Source: Sphingobacteriales bacterium (GTDB taxonomy: Bacteria > Bacteroidota > Bacteroidia > Chitinophagales > UBA2359). Taken from it: a stretch of DNA of 64,000 nt. Every line of letters begins with the position of its first letter. Positions within the stretch are counted from its first letter, which is position 1. The notes beneath the pieces were generated by a model, which was not told the origin of the DNA, ran no database searches, and saw nothing but the letters and a program-made list of their open reading frames with translations. Positions 50,818 through 60,259 of the stretch are shown here, one piece after another. Where the stretch lies: positions 2,666,001-2,730,000 of the forward strand of contig CP064999.1 in assembly GCA_016700115.1 (NCBI GenBank), read 5' to 3'. The translations under genes and the position numbers were made by a program.

Positions 50818-53800
50818 ATGGAAATATTACTTTACATAGGAGTTACCCTTTTAGGCGTTTATCTGCTTTTGGCCATCGGAAACCAGCCTTACGGCCAACG
50901 ATGGAAGCAATATTGGATTCCTTTTATTGGTCTTTTAATGGTATTGTTGGCAATCTACGAATATTATATTGATGTGGATTATTTAATCAGACAGGGTGAT
51001 TTTTTACCTATATTCCAGGGATATACAGAAATCATGTACTCTCTTTTGCTGATTGGCATATTTGGTATCGTGAAACTGATTGCAAACGAAGGAAGCCGGA
51101 TTTTTTCGAAAAAGAAAACCGCAGGTCAGATTCCTGTTTTGCCAAAGTTTTCGATAGCCTATAAAACCGATGATAAAGGAGGAATAGTGATTCGAAAAGA
51201 ATGGGTGTTTACCGGACTGTATGCAAAGTATCTTGCCTGGATTGTATTGGGGATGTTTTTAATTTTGTTTGCCCTCAAAATATTGTCTGACAGATTTGAT
51301 ATCCATTTGATTAATCTTCCGGCTCTTTGTTTGTTTGCGTTGTTTCTTATTTTAGAAATGCATTGGTATTTATCACATCCCCGGATTGAAGAACAACCCG
51401 AACCTCCGGCTCAGTTGCCTGAAAAAACGACAATTCCCAATGATTATCTTCAACTTTGGTTTGAATATCAAAAGATTTGGGAAGACAAAAAACTGCTTTC
51501 CTGGTCGTTTGCCCCTCCAAAAGAAAAAGTACCTGCCCCGACTACAGTGGACATTATTGAGGCAACAAGTCTGATGAATATTGGGTACAATTTAACTTTG
51601 GACGATTATGATATTCTGCAAAATCTGGTCAACAAAAACGATATGTTGATAGATGATGTGGTTTTGGACGAAGTTGCCCCTCTCTTGTTTTCGGTTTTTT
51701 TACGCCGTCTGATGGATGGAGAAAATATTCTGGTAATCACTTCTAAACGATGTTATCCCAACTCAAAATACCATCAGCAAATCGTTGACTGGATTAACTC
51801 ATGGATATTCAGACTGACCGGCAACCGAGAGTTTTTCAGGGTGCATACTTTCAGCCGACTTGAAGATGTAGGATTTACTTCCCGTATTATTGTAACTTCT
51901 GCCGAAGATATTTTGGAAAAAAATATAATCGGACATAGTTGGTTTTCAAACCTGCAAACTATCCTGTTTTTAAATGGAGATGAAATTTTTTCTGAAGCAC
52001 TGACTTCCAATAATATCCTTCTCAATATCCTGAAAAACAAATTCGACAAAATTCAAAGCATCGTTTTAGCCGATTACAGGGAAGCATTACAGGCATCAGT
52101 GATGCACAATCTGGAAGTTAAAAGAAATCTGAGAGAGGTGAGAATGCGCCATAGCATGTCTGAATCTGCTTTTGTTTTATTCTGGAAGTTAGAAGGGAAC
52201 AGTTGGTTTCAACATAAATTATTGACCGGACATATCGAAAGATTTTTAGGAGCAGAAGCAGTACTTGCTTTGATTGCCAGGAGAGAACAAATTTCAGACA
52301 TCCGATTTGCCAACCACGAAAAATTGCCGTATTACGAATACATTGAAGAAACCGACAACAATGTGGGAAGCCTGATACCCTCAATTGTGGCTCCCCGAAC
52401 GTTGCAAACCAAGGGAACCAATGTGATACAATGCAGTGCGGTAGGAAACTTAATGGCTGTCGGAACTAATACATTTTTATTAGTCAGAGATGCAGAATTT
52501 AATTTAGTTACTGCTTTGAGAAAATGGCAGGTTTACGCAAAAGAAAATCTGTTTTTGCACATTGCTTCCCCTCCTTATTTATTGAGAGAATTTTTTGTTC
52601 AGCATATCGAATATTTCTGGCGTACTCCCCTCTATGCGCTTTCTTCCAAAAGGATGACCAGCAGGTTTGAAGTTGCCAGAACTTTGCTGGAAAGATTAGT
52701 TGTTGATGAACTGTCTGAAAGCCAAATCCTTCAGGCGATTGTTTGGATTAACCCCAATGCAATATTTGTAAAACAGGAGTTGCAAACCTTAATTCGTCTG
52801 GCATTTGATATTGATATTGTAGCCTCCAATTACCTGACTATTCGATCTATTTACGAACACGACCGGGAAACCGATTCGTTCAAACAGGTTAATTTATATA
52901 AACTGCTGCCCAGAATCAAAGAGGATCTCAATCTGTTTTTTTTAAAGAAAATTGAAATTGTACAGGGAGTTGAAACAGTACATGTTATTTCATTTGACTT
53001 GTTGTTTCAAAATTACCTGCCCTCTCAAATTCATTCCTTTGACGGAAAATCTTGTATGGTCAAGGGTTATGACCGGTTAAACTATAAAATGCTTGTCAAT
53101 TCAAAAGCTCCGGTACCGGTTTTAGCTTACCATCCTGATTTGGAAGTTACCCTTTACCGTTTGGATGAGCCTTTGAATGATTCACAAAGAAAAATTCTGC
53201 TCAAAAAAATTACCCTCGAACTTTGCGAAGGTGCTTTTGACGTTAAAACAAACGGCTATCTGACTTTTAACACCGACATCAGTTTAATGCAGGATGCACA
53301 TACCTATACGGCCATTGTAAACAACGAGGTTCCTGTAAGGCAATACAAATTAGGCAGGGCGATGATTTTATCGGTCGAAATTCCGGAAGATGGCAATCTT
53401 GTAAAACTGACCGCTACTTTTACAGTATTACTGACGGAAGTCATGCGTTCACTATATCCGGAAACTTATCATTATTTGATTATAGGCTCACCGGTAAATC
53501 AACTTGCATTTAAGGGCAAGTTTGCCCAATTGTTTTCATCCATCACGGTCAAAGATCAACAACCGGATCTTACCGAAAAAATCATGCAAATCTGTATTTT
53601 TGAAGATGCCCATCAAGACCTTGGGTTGGTTCAAAGTATTTATGATAATTGGGATTATATTTTAAGAGTTTTAGACGATTACTTAGTCTGGCTTTTAGAA
53701 GTACCACCGACAACCGGAAAAAAATTGTTTGATTTAGGCTCTGAGGACAAAAACATGCTCCAAAAATCGGCATTTAAGAAAGAAAACTACCTGAAATATG

Positions 53801-53913
53801 GGTTCGACAAACATCCGGAATTTTTGGATTTAGAGGGAGCAAGCAAACTTTTAAGAAATTTGTTAGGGACGAATCACATGACTACCCAGCGCAATAATTT
53901 TTACAAAGTCTAA
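50818..53913 (+). CDS. unrecognised membrane protein with a degenerate helicase-like cytoplasmic region
   Basis: 1031 residues from ATG 50818. Five N-terminal TM helices (about 2-20, 36-52, 68-90, 140-160, 168-187) precede a soluble region of over 800 residues. That region has strands in the order of a superfamily 2 helicase core: ENILVITSKRCYP (like Ia), RIIVTSAEDILE (like Ic), LQTILFLNGDEIF (like II, DExH lost) and IQSIVLADYREAL (like III). No Walker A lysine is visible where GKT should lie (LIDDVVLDEVAPLLFSV). Near residue 740, YLPSQIHSFDGKSCMVKGYD resembles the element after the core in DUF1998/MrfA-like helicases, and VLLTEVMRSLYPE with ICIFEDAHQDLGLV recalls their C-terminal domain, but the zinc cysteines are missing. 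Catalysis therefore looks unlikely. This reading is by eye and tentative. Confidence 0.7.
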   Translation: MEILLYIGVTLLGVYLLLAIGNQPYGQRWKQYWIPFIGLLMVLLAIYEYYIDVDYLIRQGDFLPIFQGYTEIMYSLLLIGIFGIVKLIANEGSRIFSKKKTAGQIPVLPKFSIAYKTDDKGGIVIRKEWVFTGLYAKYLAWIVLGMFLILFALKILSDRFDIHLINLPALCLFALFLILEMHWYLSHPRIEEQPEPPAQLPEKTTIPNDYLQLWFEYQKIWEDKKLLSWSFAPPKEKVPAPTTVDIIEATSLMNIGYNLTLDDYDILQNLVNKNDMLIDDVVLDEVAPLLFSVFLRRLMDGENILVITSKRCYPNSKYHQQIVDWINSWIFRLTGNREFFRVHTFSRLEDVGFTSRIIVTSAEDILEKNIIGHSWFSNLQTILFLNGDEIFSEALTSNNILLNILKNKFDKIQSIVLADYREALQASVMHNLEVKRNLREVRMRHSMSESAFVLFWKLEGNSWFQHKLLTGHIERFLGAEAVLALIARREQISDIRFANHEKLPYYEYIEETDNNVGSLIPSIVAPRTLQTKGTNVIQCSAVGNLMAVGTNTFLLVRDAEFNLVTALRKWQVYAKENLFLHIASPPYLLREFFVQHIEYFWRTPLYALSSKRMTSRFEVARTLLERLVVDELSESQILQAIVWINPNAIFVKQELQTLIRLAFDIDIVASNYLTIRSIYEHDRETDSFKQVNLYKLLPRIKEDLNLFFLKKIEIVQGVETVHVISFDLLFQNYLPSQIHSFDGKSCMVKGYDRLNYKMLVNSKAPVPVLAYHPDLEVTLYRLDEPLNDSQRKILLKKITLELCEGAFDVKTNGYLTFNTDISLMQDAHTYTAIVNNEVPVRQYKLGRAMILSVEIPEDGNLVKLTATFTVLLTEVMRSLYPETYHYLIIGSPVNQLAFKGKFAQLFSSITVKDQQPDLTEKIMQICIFEDAHQDLGLVQSIYDNWDYILRVLDDYLVWLLEVPPTTGKKLFDLGSEDKNMLQKSAFKKENYLKYGFDKHPEFLDLEGASKLLRNLLGTNHMTTQRNNFYKV

Positions 53914-53940
53914 AATCACCCGAATATTAACCGGAATCGC

Positions 53941-53948
53941 TAACTTTG
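53941..53948 (+). promoter_or_regulatory. -7 box of ffh
   Basis: TAACTTTG, exact TAnnTTTG, 127 bp before the ffh ATG; 27 bp after the upstream stop. Confidence 0.5.
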
Positions 53949-54075
53949 CAGCCGTTTTACAACTATAATCCGGTTTGTGTTTGGGGTTACAATAAGTAAC
54001 CTTCATTTGCAGACGAAAAAGTTTTGAAAGCAGTAAAGCGGAATTGATATTAAATGACAAAAACGATCTAAAGAT

Positions 54076-55410
54076 ATGTTTGAAAATTTGCAGGAAAAAT
54101 TAGACAGAGCGTTTAAAACCTTAAAAGGGCACGGCAGCATCAATGAACTCAACGTAGCTTCGACGATGAAAGAAATCCGCCGGGCTTTGGTTGATGCGGA
54201 TGTCAATTATAAAATTGCGAAAGAGTTTACAGATACAGTTAAAAACAAAGCAATCGGACAAAATGTACTGACGGCGGTATCGCCCGGACAGTTATTGGTC
54301 AAAATCATGCAGGATGAGTTAGCCTTGTTGATGGGTGGAACCGTCAGCGATGTAAAACTGACAGGTAACCCCTCAGTGATTTTGATTGCAGGCTTACAAG
54401 GTTCGGGAAAAACGACTTTTTCGGCAAAACTGGCTAATTTTTTAAAAACCAAACGAAAAAAACGCCCCTTGCTCGTTGCCGGAGACGTTTACCGTCCGGC
54501 TGCTGTGGAGCAATTAAAAATCCTGGGTAGTCAGATAGAGATACCTGTCTATTTTGAAGAAGGCAGTAAAAATCCGGTTGCCATTGCTAAAAACGCAATT
54601 CAACATGCCAAAGACAACAAATTTGATTTGGTAATTATAGACACCGCCGGACGTTTGGCTGTTGACGAACAAATGATGAACGAGATTAGCGCAGTAAAAC
54701 AAAGCACCAATCCTGATGAAACCTTGTTTGTAGTCGATTCTATGACCGGTCAGGATGCGGTTAACACCGCTCATGTGTTTAACGAAAAATTAGATTTTGA
54801 CGGAGTAGTTCTTACCAAATTAGACGGTGATACAAGAGGAGGAGCTGCTTTGTCTATCAAATACACGGTCAATAAACCTATCAAGTTTGTCAGCTTTGGC
54901 GAGAAAATGGATACCATTGACTTGTTTTATCCTGACCGTATGGCTCAAAGAATTTTGGGCATGGGCGATATTGTATCGTTTGTAGAAAAAGCACAGGAAC
55001 AATTTGATGCCAAACAAGCAGAGGAGCTTAGAAAGAAAATCAGCAAAAACAAATTTGATTTCAACGACTTCCTGTCACAATTGAACCAAATTCGCAAAAT
55101 GGGCAATATCAAAGACTTGGCTTCTATGATACCCGGATTGGGGAAAGCTCTCAAAGATGTGGATATTGACGATTCTCAGTTTAAACGGTTCGAAGCCATC
55201 ATTTTATCCATGACTCCCGAAGAAAGAAGCAATCCCGACCTGATAGACCCAAGTCGTCGTCGAAGAATTGCAGCGGGAAGCGGAAATGATGTGGTAGAAG
55301 TCAGTCAGTTTATGAAGCAATTTGAAGAAATGAGAAAAATGCTCAAGACCATGTCTAAAATGAGTTTGTCGGGCAAGGCAATGAACGCTCTTCAGTTTAT
55401 GAAAAAGTAA
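54076..55410 (+). CDS. ffh: signal recognition particle protein Ffh
   Basis: 444 residues from ATG 54076. N domain (FENLQEKLDRAFKTLKGHGSINELNVASTMKEIRRALVDADVNYKIAKEF), G domain with P-loop AGLQGSGKTTFSAKLA (about 106-121), DTAGRLAVDEQMMNE, TKLDGDTRGGAALS and GEKMDTIDLFYPDR, and a methionine-rich M domain (about 295-444) with the RNA-binding SRRRRIAAGSG. Binds 4.5S RNA and delivers membrane proteins to SecYEG. No 4.5S gene was seen nearby. Confidence 0.98.
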   Translation: MFENLQEKLDRAFKTLKGHGSINELNVASTMKEIRRALVDADVNYKIAKEFTDTVKNKAIGQNVLTAVSPGQLLVKIMQDELALLMGGTVSDVKLTGNPSVILIAGLQGSGKTTFSAKLANFLKTKRKKRPLLVAGDVYRPAAVEQLKILGSQIEIPVYFEEGSKNPVAIAKNAIQHAKDNKFDLVIIDTAGRLAVDEQMMNEISAVKQSTNPDETLFVVDSMTGQDAVNTAHVFNEKLDFDGVVLTKLDGDTRGGAALSIKYTVNKPIKFVSFGEKMDTIDLFYPDRMAQRILGMGDIVSFVEKAQEQFDAKQAEELRKKISKNKFDFNDFLSQLNQIRKMGNIKDLASMIPGLGKALKDVDIDDSQFKRFEAIILSMTPEERSNPDLIDPSRRRRIAAGSGNDVVEVSQFMKQFEEMRKMLKTMSKMSLSGKAMNALQFMKK

Positions 55411-55519
55411 GAGTCGGAGTTCAATTTTCGTTTTTTAGAAAAATCCACAGATATCAATATTCCCGTTGCCATTTTATTTGGCTTGAAAATCAAGGAATCT
55501 TTATCACTCGAAAGGTTTT

Positions 55520-56857
55520 TTATTTTGAAGCTGCCGATCGGATGATAAAATAGCCGATAAAACTTGCAATTATAGAGGCAGACAAAATCCCGACTTTTGA
55601 CTGAATGATATAATCCGGGTCTTTAAAAGCCAGACCCGATATGAACAATGACATCGTAAATCCGATTGCAGCTAAAAAACCTGCACCCCAAACATGGCGG
55701 AATTTCATTCCTGTTGGAAGCGAAACCAATTTGAGTTTGGTAATTGTATATACGGTTCCAACTACTCCAATAACCTTTCCCAATAAAAGTCCGAAAAAAA
55801 CTCCCAACATCACCGGACTACCCAATTGAGTCAATACCTCTCTTGTAAAGGTAATTCCACCATTGCTCAAAGCAAAAATGGGTAAAATGATAAACGCTAC
55901 GACCGGGTGAAGGGCATGTTCGAGTCTTTGAAGCGGTGTTAAGGCATTTTTTGAAGCATCCCTGATTTCTTCTAAAATATGCAGTTGTTCATCAGTAACG
56001 GTTGGAACGTTATTAGGACGGGCCTCTTTAAATTTTTCAAGCAAATAGCTCAACTCTTCGGTAAATGTTGCTTCGTCCACTTTTACCCGAACGGGTATGG
56101 TGAAAGCCGCTAAAACTGCGGCTATGGTTGCATGAACTCCCGACATTAAAAATGCAAGCCACAATCCGCCTATTCCTATAATGGCATAAAACAAGGTGTT
56201 TCGTACACCTGTTATGTTAGCTAACAACAAAATCGTTAGAAAACCCGCACCCGTCAGCAAACTCAAAAAATTTATATCGGAAGTATAAAATAAGGCAATA
56301 ACTAAAACCGCTCCAATATCATCGGCAATCGCCAGTGCAGTGAGAAAGATTTTGAGAGAAATAGGAACTCTATCGCCCAATAAATACAATACCCCCAAAG
56401 CAAAAGCAATATCGGTAGCCATCGGAATTCCCCAACCACTATGAGGGTCTCCCTCAGGGTTGAACAACAGATAAATAACTGCCGGAAAAAACATTCCGCC
56501 TATTGCTGCTGCAATTGGTAAAACGGCATTTTTAGGACTGCTCAATTCACCGGCTACTATTTCGCGTTTCAACTCTAACCCTACCACAAAAAAGAAAACA
56601 GCCATTAAGCCGTCATTAATCCAATGATGCAGGTTTTTGGTGATGTCAAAATTTCCAAACCGGATCGAAAATTCAATTTCCCATAAATGATGAAACTCTT
56701 CATGCCAGGGAGAATTTGACAACAAGAGCGCTAAAAACGCAGAGGAAAACAAGATAATACCACTCATGGTGCTATTATTAATAAATCGTTTGATTGGATC
56801 TACAATCCAAACTTCTACCGGTGCTTTGTTTCTTTTACTTTTCTTTTGATTTGGCAT
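55520..56857 (-). CDS. nhaA: Na+/H+ antiporter NhaA
   Basis: 445 residues from ATG 56857, longer than E. coli NhaA (388). Hallmarks: MSGIILFSSAFLALLLSNSPW, HHWINDGLMAVFFFVVGLELKREIVAGELSSPKNAVLPIAAAIGGM, GIPMATDIAFALGVL, and the two transport aspartates in FLTALAIADDIGAVLVIALFYT (about residues 180-200). A hydrophilic insert of about 55 residues (VDEATFTEELSYLLEKFKEARPNN...DASKNALTPLQRLEHALHP) accounts for the extra length. Exchanges sodium for protons for pH and salt homeostasis. Convergent with ffh. Confidence 0.96.
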   Translation of the reverse strand: MPNQKKSKRNKAPVEVWIVDPIKRFINNSTMSGIILFSSAFLALLLSNSPWHEEFHHLWEIEFSIRFGNFDITKNLHHWINDGLMAVFFFVVGLELKREIVAGELSSPKNAVLPIAAAIGGMFFPAVIYLLFNPEGDPHSGWGIPMATDIAFALGVLYLLGDRVPISLKIFLTALAIADDIGAVLVIALFYTSDINFLSLLTGAGFLTILLLANITGVRNTLFYAIIGIGGLWLAFLMSGVHATIAAVLAAFTIPVRVKVDEATFTEELSYLLEKFKEARPNNVPTVTDEQLHILEEIRDASKNALTPLQRLEHALHPVVAFIILPIFALSNGGITFTREVLTQLGSPVMLGVFFGLLLGKVIGVVGTVYTITKLKLVSLPTGMKFRHVWGAGFLAAIGFTMSLFISGLAFKDPDYIIQSKVGILSASIIASFIGYFIIRSAASK

Positions 56858-56887
56858 ATTCGGGGGTTAAAAAATCCGGCAAATAAA

Positions 56888-58219
56888 TTATTGTTTGTGA
56901 AATTGTATAATTTGATTAGCGCTTGCTGAAGTATATTGCAGAAAATAAACTCCGGAATTTAATGAATTTATATCTAAAATGACCTGATGTTGTTCGGGTA
57001 CTATATTTTTTAAAACCTGTCCGTTTGTACTTATTAACCGTAAAGTACCAAATGTAGCAGACTTTTCAGACAGTTCTATGGTCAGCATGTTTGTCGCAGG
57101 GTTTGGAAAACAGGAAAGGAAAGAGCTTGTAAAAGGCAATTCTGATATATTGGTTCCGATACAAGATTCAGGCTCTGCATCAGCAAGATCGTAAAACTGA
57201 CCATTATTGACATACCAGTTCTCCCATTCACCACCTGTTCCTGTTTCCCAATCAGATAACCTGAATGAGTAAGAACCTTCAACTGTGCCGGGAACTTTAT
57301 AAATCAATAAAGCCTGTTGATTTCTGTTCCAGGTTAGAGGTTGTCCTGCAGTACATACTTCAGGCAGATTGGGCAACAGGCAATTTACCTGAATAAAATA
57401 AGCATAATCTTCATAAGCCGGAAACTCACCAAAAACAAAGGCGTTGCCATCGGAATCAATACAAACAGCCGTATATTCATTACATGCGATTCCATAAGCA
57501 GATATGCCATAATCCTGTGCAATTCGTGCCAAAAAACCAACATGCCTGCCCCTTCGGTCGGGGTTGTTGTAATGGGTATCTGTAATGACATCCTGAAGCA
57601 AAGGGTTTTGTAAAAACTCATCTTTGCTAAAAAGCATATTGGCATTGTAGGGATTCAAAAGTGCCTGAGGAGAGACGACATCACCGCTTTCGCGTGTAAA
57701 AACCACACTACCCATAATAGCCATGCCGGCAGAAATTCCACCTACAGGTATTTGTTTTTCATTAATCAGATAATTTAGGGTATTTTCAACCGGAGTATCT
57801 TTCCAGTAATTTAAAAAGGTTGCCTGATTTCCACCGGCAATCCAAACTCCCTCTGCGTTATTCAATTGGTTGATAATATATGGGTCATTGGAGGCAGAGG
57901 GGCTATGACAAACAATGGTTTCAACAGAGTTCAGGGTTACACCTAATTGTGAGAACAGGTAATTGTTGTAATCGTCTCCACCTTCAGTTTTCAAAACGAC
58001 AATATCTCCGCCACCGGTATGCTCTAAAAACCAGACCATGGCAGAATCATTTTCTGAAGCACCTCCCATCAACGCATAAACCGGTTGTGTGGTGGCAGAA
58101 ACATCACCCGTATCACCGACTATGTATGAAGTATAGTCCTGACCATAAAGTATCACCGAAAACATAAGCCAGGCAACAGAGCAGCAAGCTTTAAGAAAAT
58201 TATGAATATGGTTCGTCAT
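56888..58219 (-). CDS. secreted cyanophycinase-like (peptidase S51) protein with T9SS sorting domain
   Basis: 443 residues from ATG 58219. Signal peptide (about 1-26, CSVAWLMFSVILYGQ). S51-type alpha/beta domain: VYALMGGASENDSAMVWFLEHTGGGDIVVLKTEGG, GVWIAGGNQATFLNYWKDTP, then the nucleophile elbow VGGISAGMAIMGS (Ser about residue 164) and TDTHYNNPDRRGRHVGFLARI with a likely catalytic His. A C-terminal type A sorting domain (SCFPNPATNMLTIEL...LNSGVYFLQYTSASANQIIQFHKQ) follows. Cyanophycinase relatives cleave aspartyl-arginine polymers, but many family members act on other peptides, so the substrate is open. Starts after the hairpin that ends the upstream anti-sigma operon. Confidence 0.9.
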   Translation of the reverse strand: MTNHIHNFLKACCSVAWLMFSVILYGQDYTSYIVGDTGDVSATTQPVYALMGGASENDSAMVWFLEHTGGGDIVVLKTEGGDDYNNYLFSQLGVTLNSVETIVCHSPSASNDPYIINQLNNAEGVWIAGGNQATFLNYWKDTPVENTLNYLINEKQIPVGGISAGMAIMGSVVFTRESGDVVSPQALLNPYNANMLFSKDEFLQNPLLQDVITDTHYNNPDRRGRHVGFLARIAQDYGISAYGIACNEYTAVCIDSDGNAFVFGEFPAYEDYAYFIQVNCLLPNLPEVCTAGQPLTWNRNQQALLIYKVPGTVEGSYSFRLSDWETGTGGEWENWYVNNGQFYDLADAEPESCIGTNISELPFTSSFLSCFPNPATNMLTIELSEKSATFGTLRLISTNGQVLKNIVPEQHQVILDINSLNSGVYFLQYTSASANQIIQFHKQ

Positions 58220-58279
58220 AAACTAACAGATTAACTATGCTTGCAAAGTTATACCATTGAGAAAATTAAGCAAACAAAA

Positions 58280-58301
58280 AACCGGCTAAAAGTAGCCGGT
58301 T
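58280..58301 (-). terminator. intrinsic terminator after the anti-sigma/STAS operon
   Basis: On the minus strand AACCGGCTA-CTTT-TAGCCGGTT, perfect 9-bp stem with a 4-nt loop, then TTTTTGTTT. Confidence 0.85.
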
Positions 58302-58393
58302 CATCAATTAGTTATTACAAGTTTTTATTCAAGCAGCTTTTGTCAACATTTCAATATTGAAACTATAAACTGAAAGACGTTTCAAAAAAAGAG

Positions 58394-58819
58394 CTAAGTT
58401 TTCTTAATCCGTTTGCTCAACAAACAGATATTGACTTCGTTTTTGCTGTAAAACTTAACCTTATCCATAATCCGGTTCATCAGTGCCAGTCCCAATCCGC
58501 CCCGGTTTTTGTGGCGTAAAGATTCCGCAACTGCATTTCGGGTGGACCAGTTTATTTCGTTTGGCCGAAACTTTCCGACATCCGAAATTTCGACTAACAA
58601 ATTGTTGGTCCCTATTTCAAGCAATAATTTTAATTTTTTGGTTTCATCGCAATTGTTTCCATGAATGATGGCGTTAGCACATGCCTCATCTACTGCCAAT
58701 ACTATTTGGTTTTTTTCCACATCAGAAATATGAAGTTGCGCCAATTGCTCTCTGACAAAACCGCGAATTTCGCTTAACCGGTCTTTGGAGCAAGATGTGG
58801 TAAATTCAATTTTTTTCAT
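58394..58819 (-). CDS. anti-sigma-factor-like serine kinase (RsbW/SpoIIAB-type ATPase domain)
   Basis: 141 residues from ATG 58819 (MKKIEFTTSCSKDRLSEIRGFVREQL); the longer frame to 58849 has a weaker start. GHKL ATP-binding fold: IVLAVDEACANAIIHG (N-box, about 45-60), VEISDVGKFRPNEINW (G1 box, degenerate) and NRGGLGLALMNRIMDKVKFYSK (G2 box, about 108-129). Such kinases phosphorylate a STAS antagonist and bind a partner. Its start overlaps the STAS gene by 14 bp, so the two form one switch. The sigma factor or output target is not in view. Confidence 0.9.
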   Translation of the reverse strand: MKKIEFTTSCSKDRLSEIRGFVREQLAQLHISDVEKNQIVLAVDEACANAIIHGNNCDETKKLKLLLEIGTNNLLVEISDVGKFRPNEINWSTRNAVAESLRHKNRGGLGLALMNRIMDKVKFYSKNEVNICLLSKRIKKT

Positions 58820-59156
58820 AAGAAAGCAACTTCTTGGCATCTTGTTCATTCGAAACTATTTTGAAAATATTGTGTAAGCCGAGTAGCTCAAAAACATTGT
58901 AAACTTTTTCGTTCATATCGAAAAAGATAAACGACCCTTTGTTGTCTTCAAAATCATCTTTGTGAGAAATAAAGACTCCTAATCCGGCAGATGAAATATA
59001 TTCGAGTAGTTTGCAGTCAATTAAAATATTGAATTGTCTGTTTTGGAGCGCTTCGCTAAAAGCTCTGTCAACTTCCATAGAAGAGCCTGCATCTAAATCT
59101 CCTGCTATAGATAATTTGAGCATCCCTTCGGCTATCGGGTTTTTTACTATCCTCAT
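58806..59156 (-). CDS. STAS-domain anti-sigma factor antagonist
   Basis: 116 residues from ATG 59156. STAS fold: IAEGMLKLSIAGDLDAGSSMEVDRAFSEAL, FNILIDCKLLEYISSAGLGVFISHKDDFE with the phospho-acceptor serine in Y-I-S-S-A-G-L-G (about residues 54-61), then FFDMNEKVYNVFELLGLHNIFKI. Partner of the RsbW-like kinase downstream. Its -7 box sits 20 bp upstream, leaving an almost leaderless message. Confidence 0.92.
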   Translation of the reverse strand: MRIVKNPIAEGMLKLSIAGDLDAGSSMEVDRAFSEALQNRQFNILIDCKLLEYISSAGLGVFISHKDDFEDNKGSFIFFDMNEKVYNVFELLGLHNIFKIVSNEQDAKKLLSYEKN

Positions 59157-59175
59157 ACATCTTTATTTTAGAAAG

Positions 59176-59183
59176 CAAAAATA
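59176..59183 (-). promoter_or_regulatory. -7 box of the STAS / anti-sigma kinase operon
   Basis: TATTTTTG on the minus strand, 20 bp before ATG 59156. Confidence 0.55.
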
Positions 59184-60259
59184 GATAAAAAAGTTCCATC
59201 GCCTTGTTTTTTTTATTGTTTATCGCCTTTTTTACCCAAACTTAACAAAGTTTAAGAATTGAATTTTTTACATTTTGACGTAAATCGAATTTTTCCTAAA
59301 CCGGCAAAACCAGGAAGAAAGATCTACTCTAAGGTTTTTCGGGCTTAGAACATAAAGAAAATAGTTGCTTTCACAGATTTAAAATCGGGCCGTTGCTTTT
59401 ACAGCTTATCTTTTCTTGCCTCAAAACTATTTCACAGTAAAACTCCTCCAAAAAATTAATAACATACCCGGTTTAATTGATTTTAAAAGGAATAAAATTG
59501 ACTTTCTAAAACTTATTGAAACAGTTTTTAACCCATTTCTTACTTCGTTTTTCTTTTATGAAACAAGAAACAACCCATTTCTTACTTCGTTTTTCTTTTA
59601 TGAAACAAGAAACAACCTATTTCTTACTTCATCTAAAAATAATGAAACTGGAAACGGATCATTTCTTGTTTTATTAAAAACTTTTAAAACAAGAAATGGC
59701 CCATTTACTACTTCATTTAAGAATAATGAAGTTGGAAATGCCCCATTTCTTATTCCATTTTCTTTTTTTTAAACAGGAAATCAAGTGTTTCTTATTTCAT
59801 TTTTCAACAAGGAATTGATAATAATCCTCAAAACTGCCACTTATATTTTTTTTACTAAAACAGGGTTCAGCCAAAAGGCAGCTTAGTTCCTGATGTTAGC
59901 CTTGTCAATGAATGATTTTGAGGGATATATCTGTGATAAAGAGAACAAAAACACTAAAACTTGTGATTTGACAAAAAAACTATTTCATTGGCTTATACAA
60001 ACCTACAAAATAGGGTAAAGACAGTATCAGGCAAGGAGTTAGAAATCAACTTTGCAGCTTGTAACTACCCCCTTTTTGATTTTTTTAAATGAGGATAAAA
60101 ATTCAGGGAACAGTTTTAAGCTGATTTTGGTTATACCATAAGTAAATTAGTTTTAGATTTGAGTGTTTTCTTAAAATTTGCCTTAGATAAATAAATGGAT
60201 TTAAGAGAACCTGAAATCCTGCAGAACTTTTTATTTTTACTTTAAAAAACAACTTAACA
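59184..60259. other. gene-poor region ahead of lemA
   Basis: About 1.1 kb of AT-rich DNA with no convincing gene. It contains the 42-bp minisatellite at 59530-59781. The frame over it (59416-59772, about 118 codons) is made almost wholly of repeat units and ends inside the array, so I do not call it a gene, though translation cannot be excluded. No clear promoter for lemA was found. Confidence 0.6.
59530..59781. repeat. 42-bp minisatellite, six units, each an imperfect inverted repeat
   Basis: Six units of exactly 42 bp starting at 59530, 59572, 59614, 59656, 59698 and 59740. Units 1 and 2 are nearly identical; later ones drift by substitution only. Each unit pairs with itself: the second half is an imperfect reverse complement of the first (clearest in unit 4, CATTTCTTGTTTTA against TTTTAAAACAAGAAAT). 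In the plus frame each unit encodes 14 residues such as NPFLTSFFFYETRN. Confidence 0.85.

Noticed and set aside
59416..59772. 118-codon frame made of 14-residue repeats
   Set aside because: No signal or known domain, ends within the repeat array; better explained by the 42-bp minisatellite.
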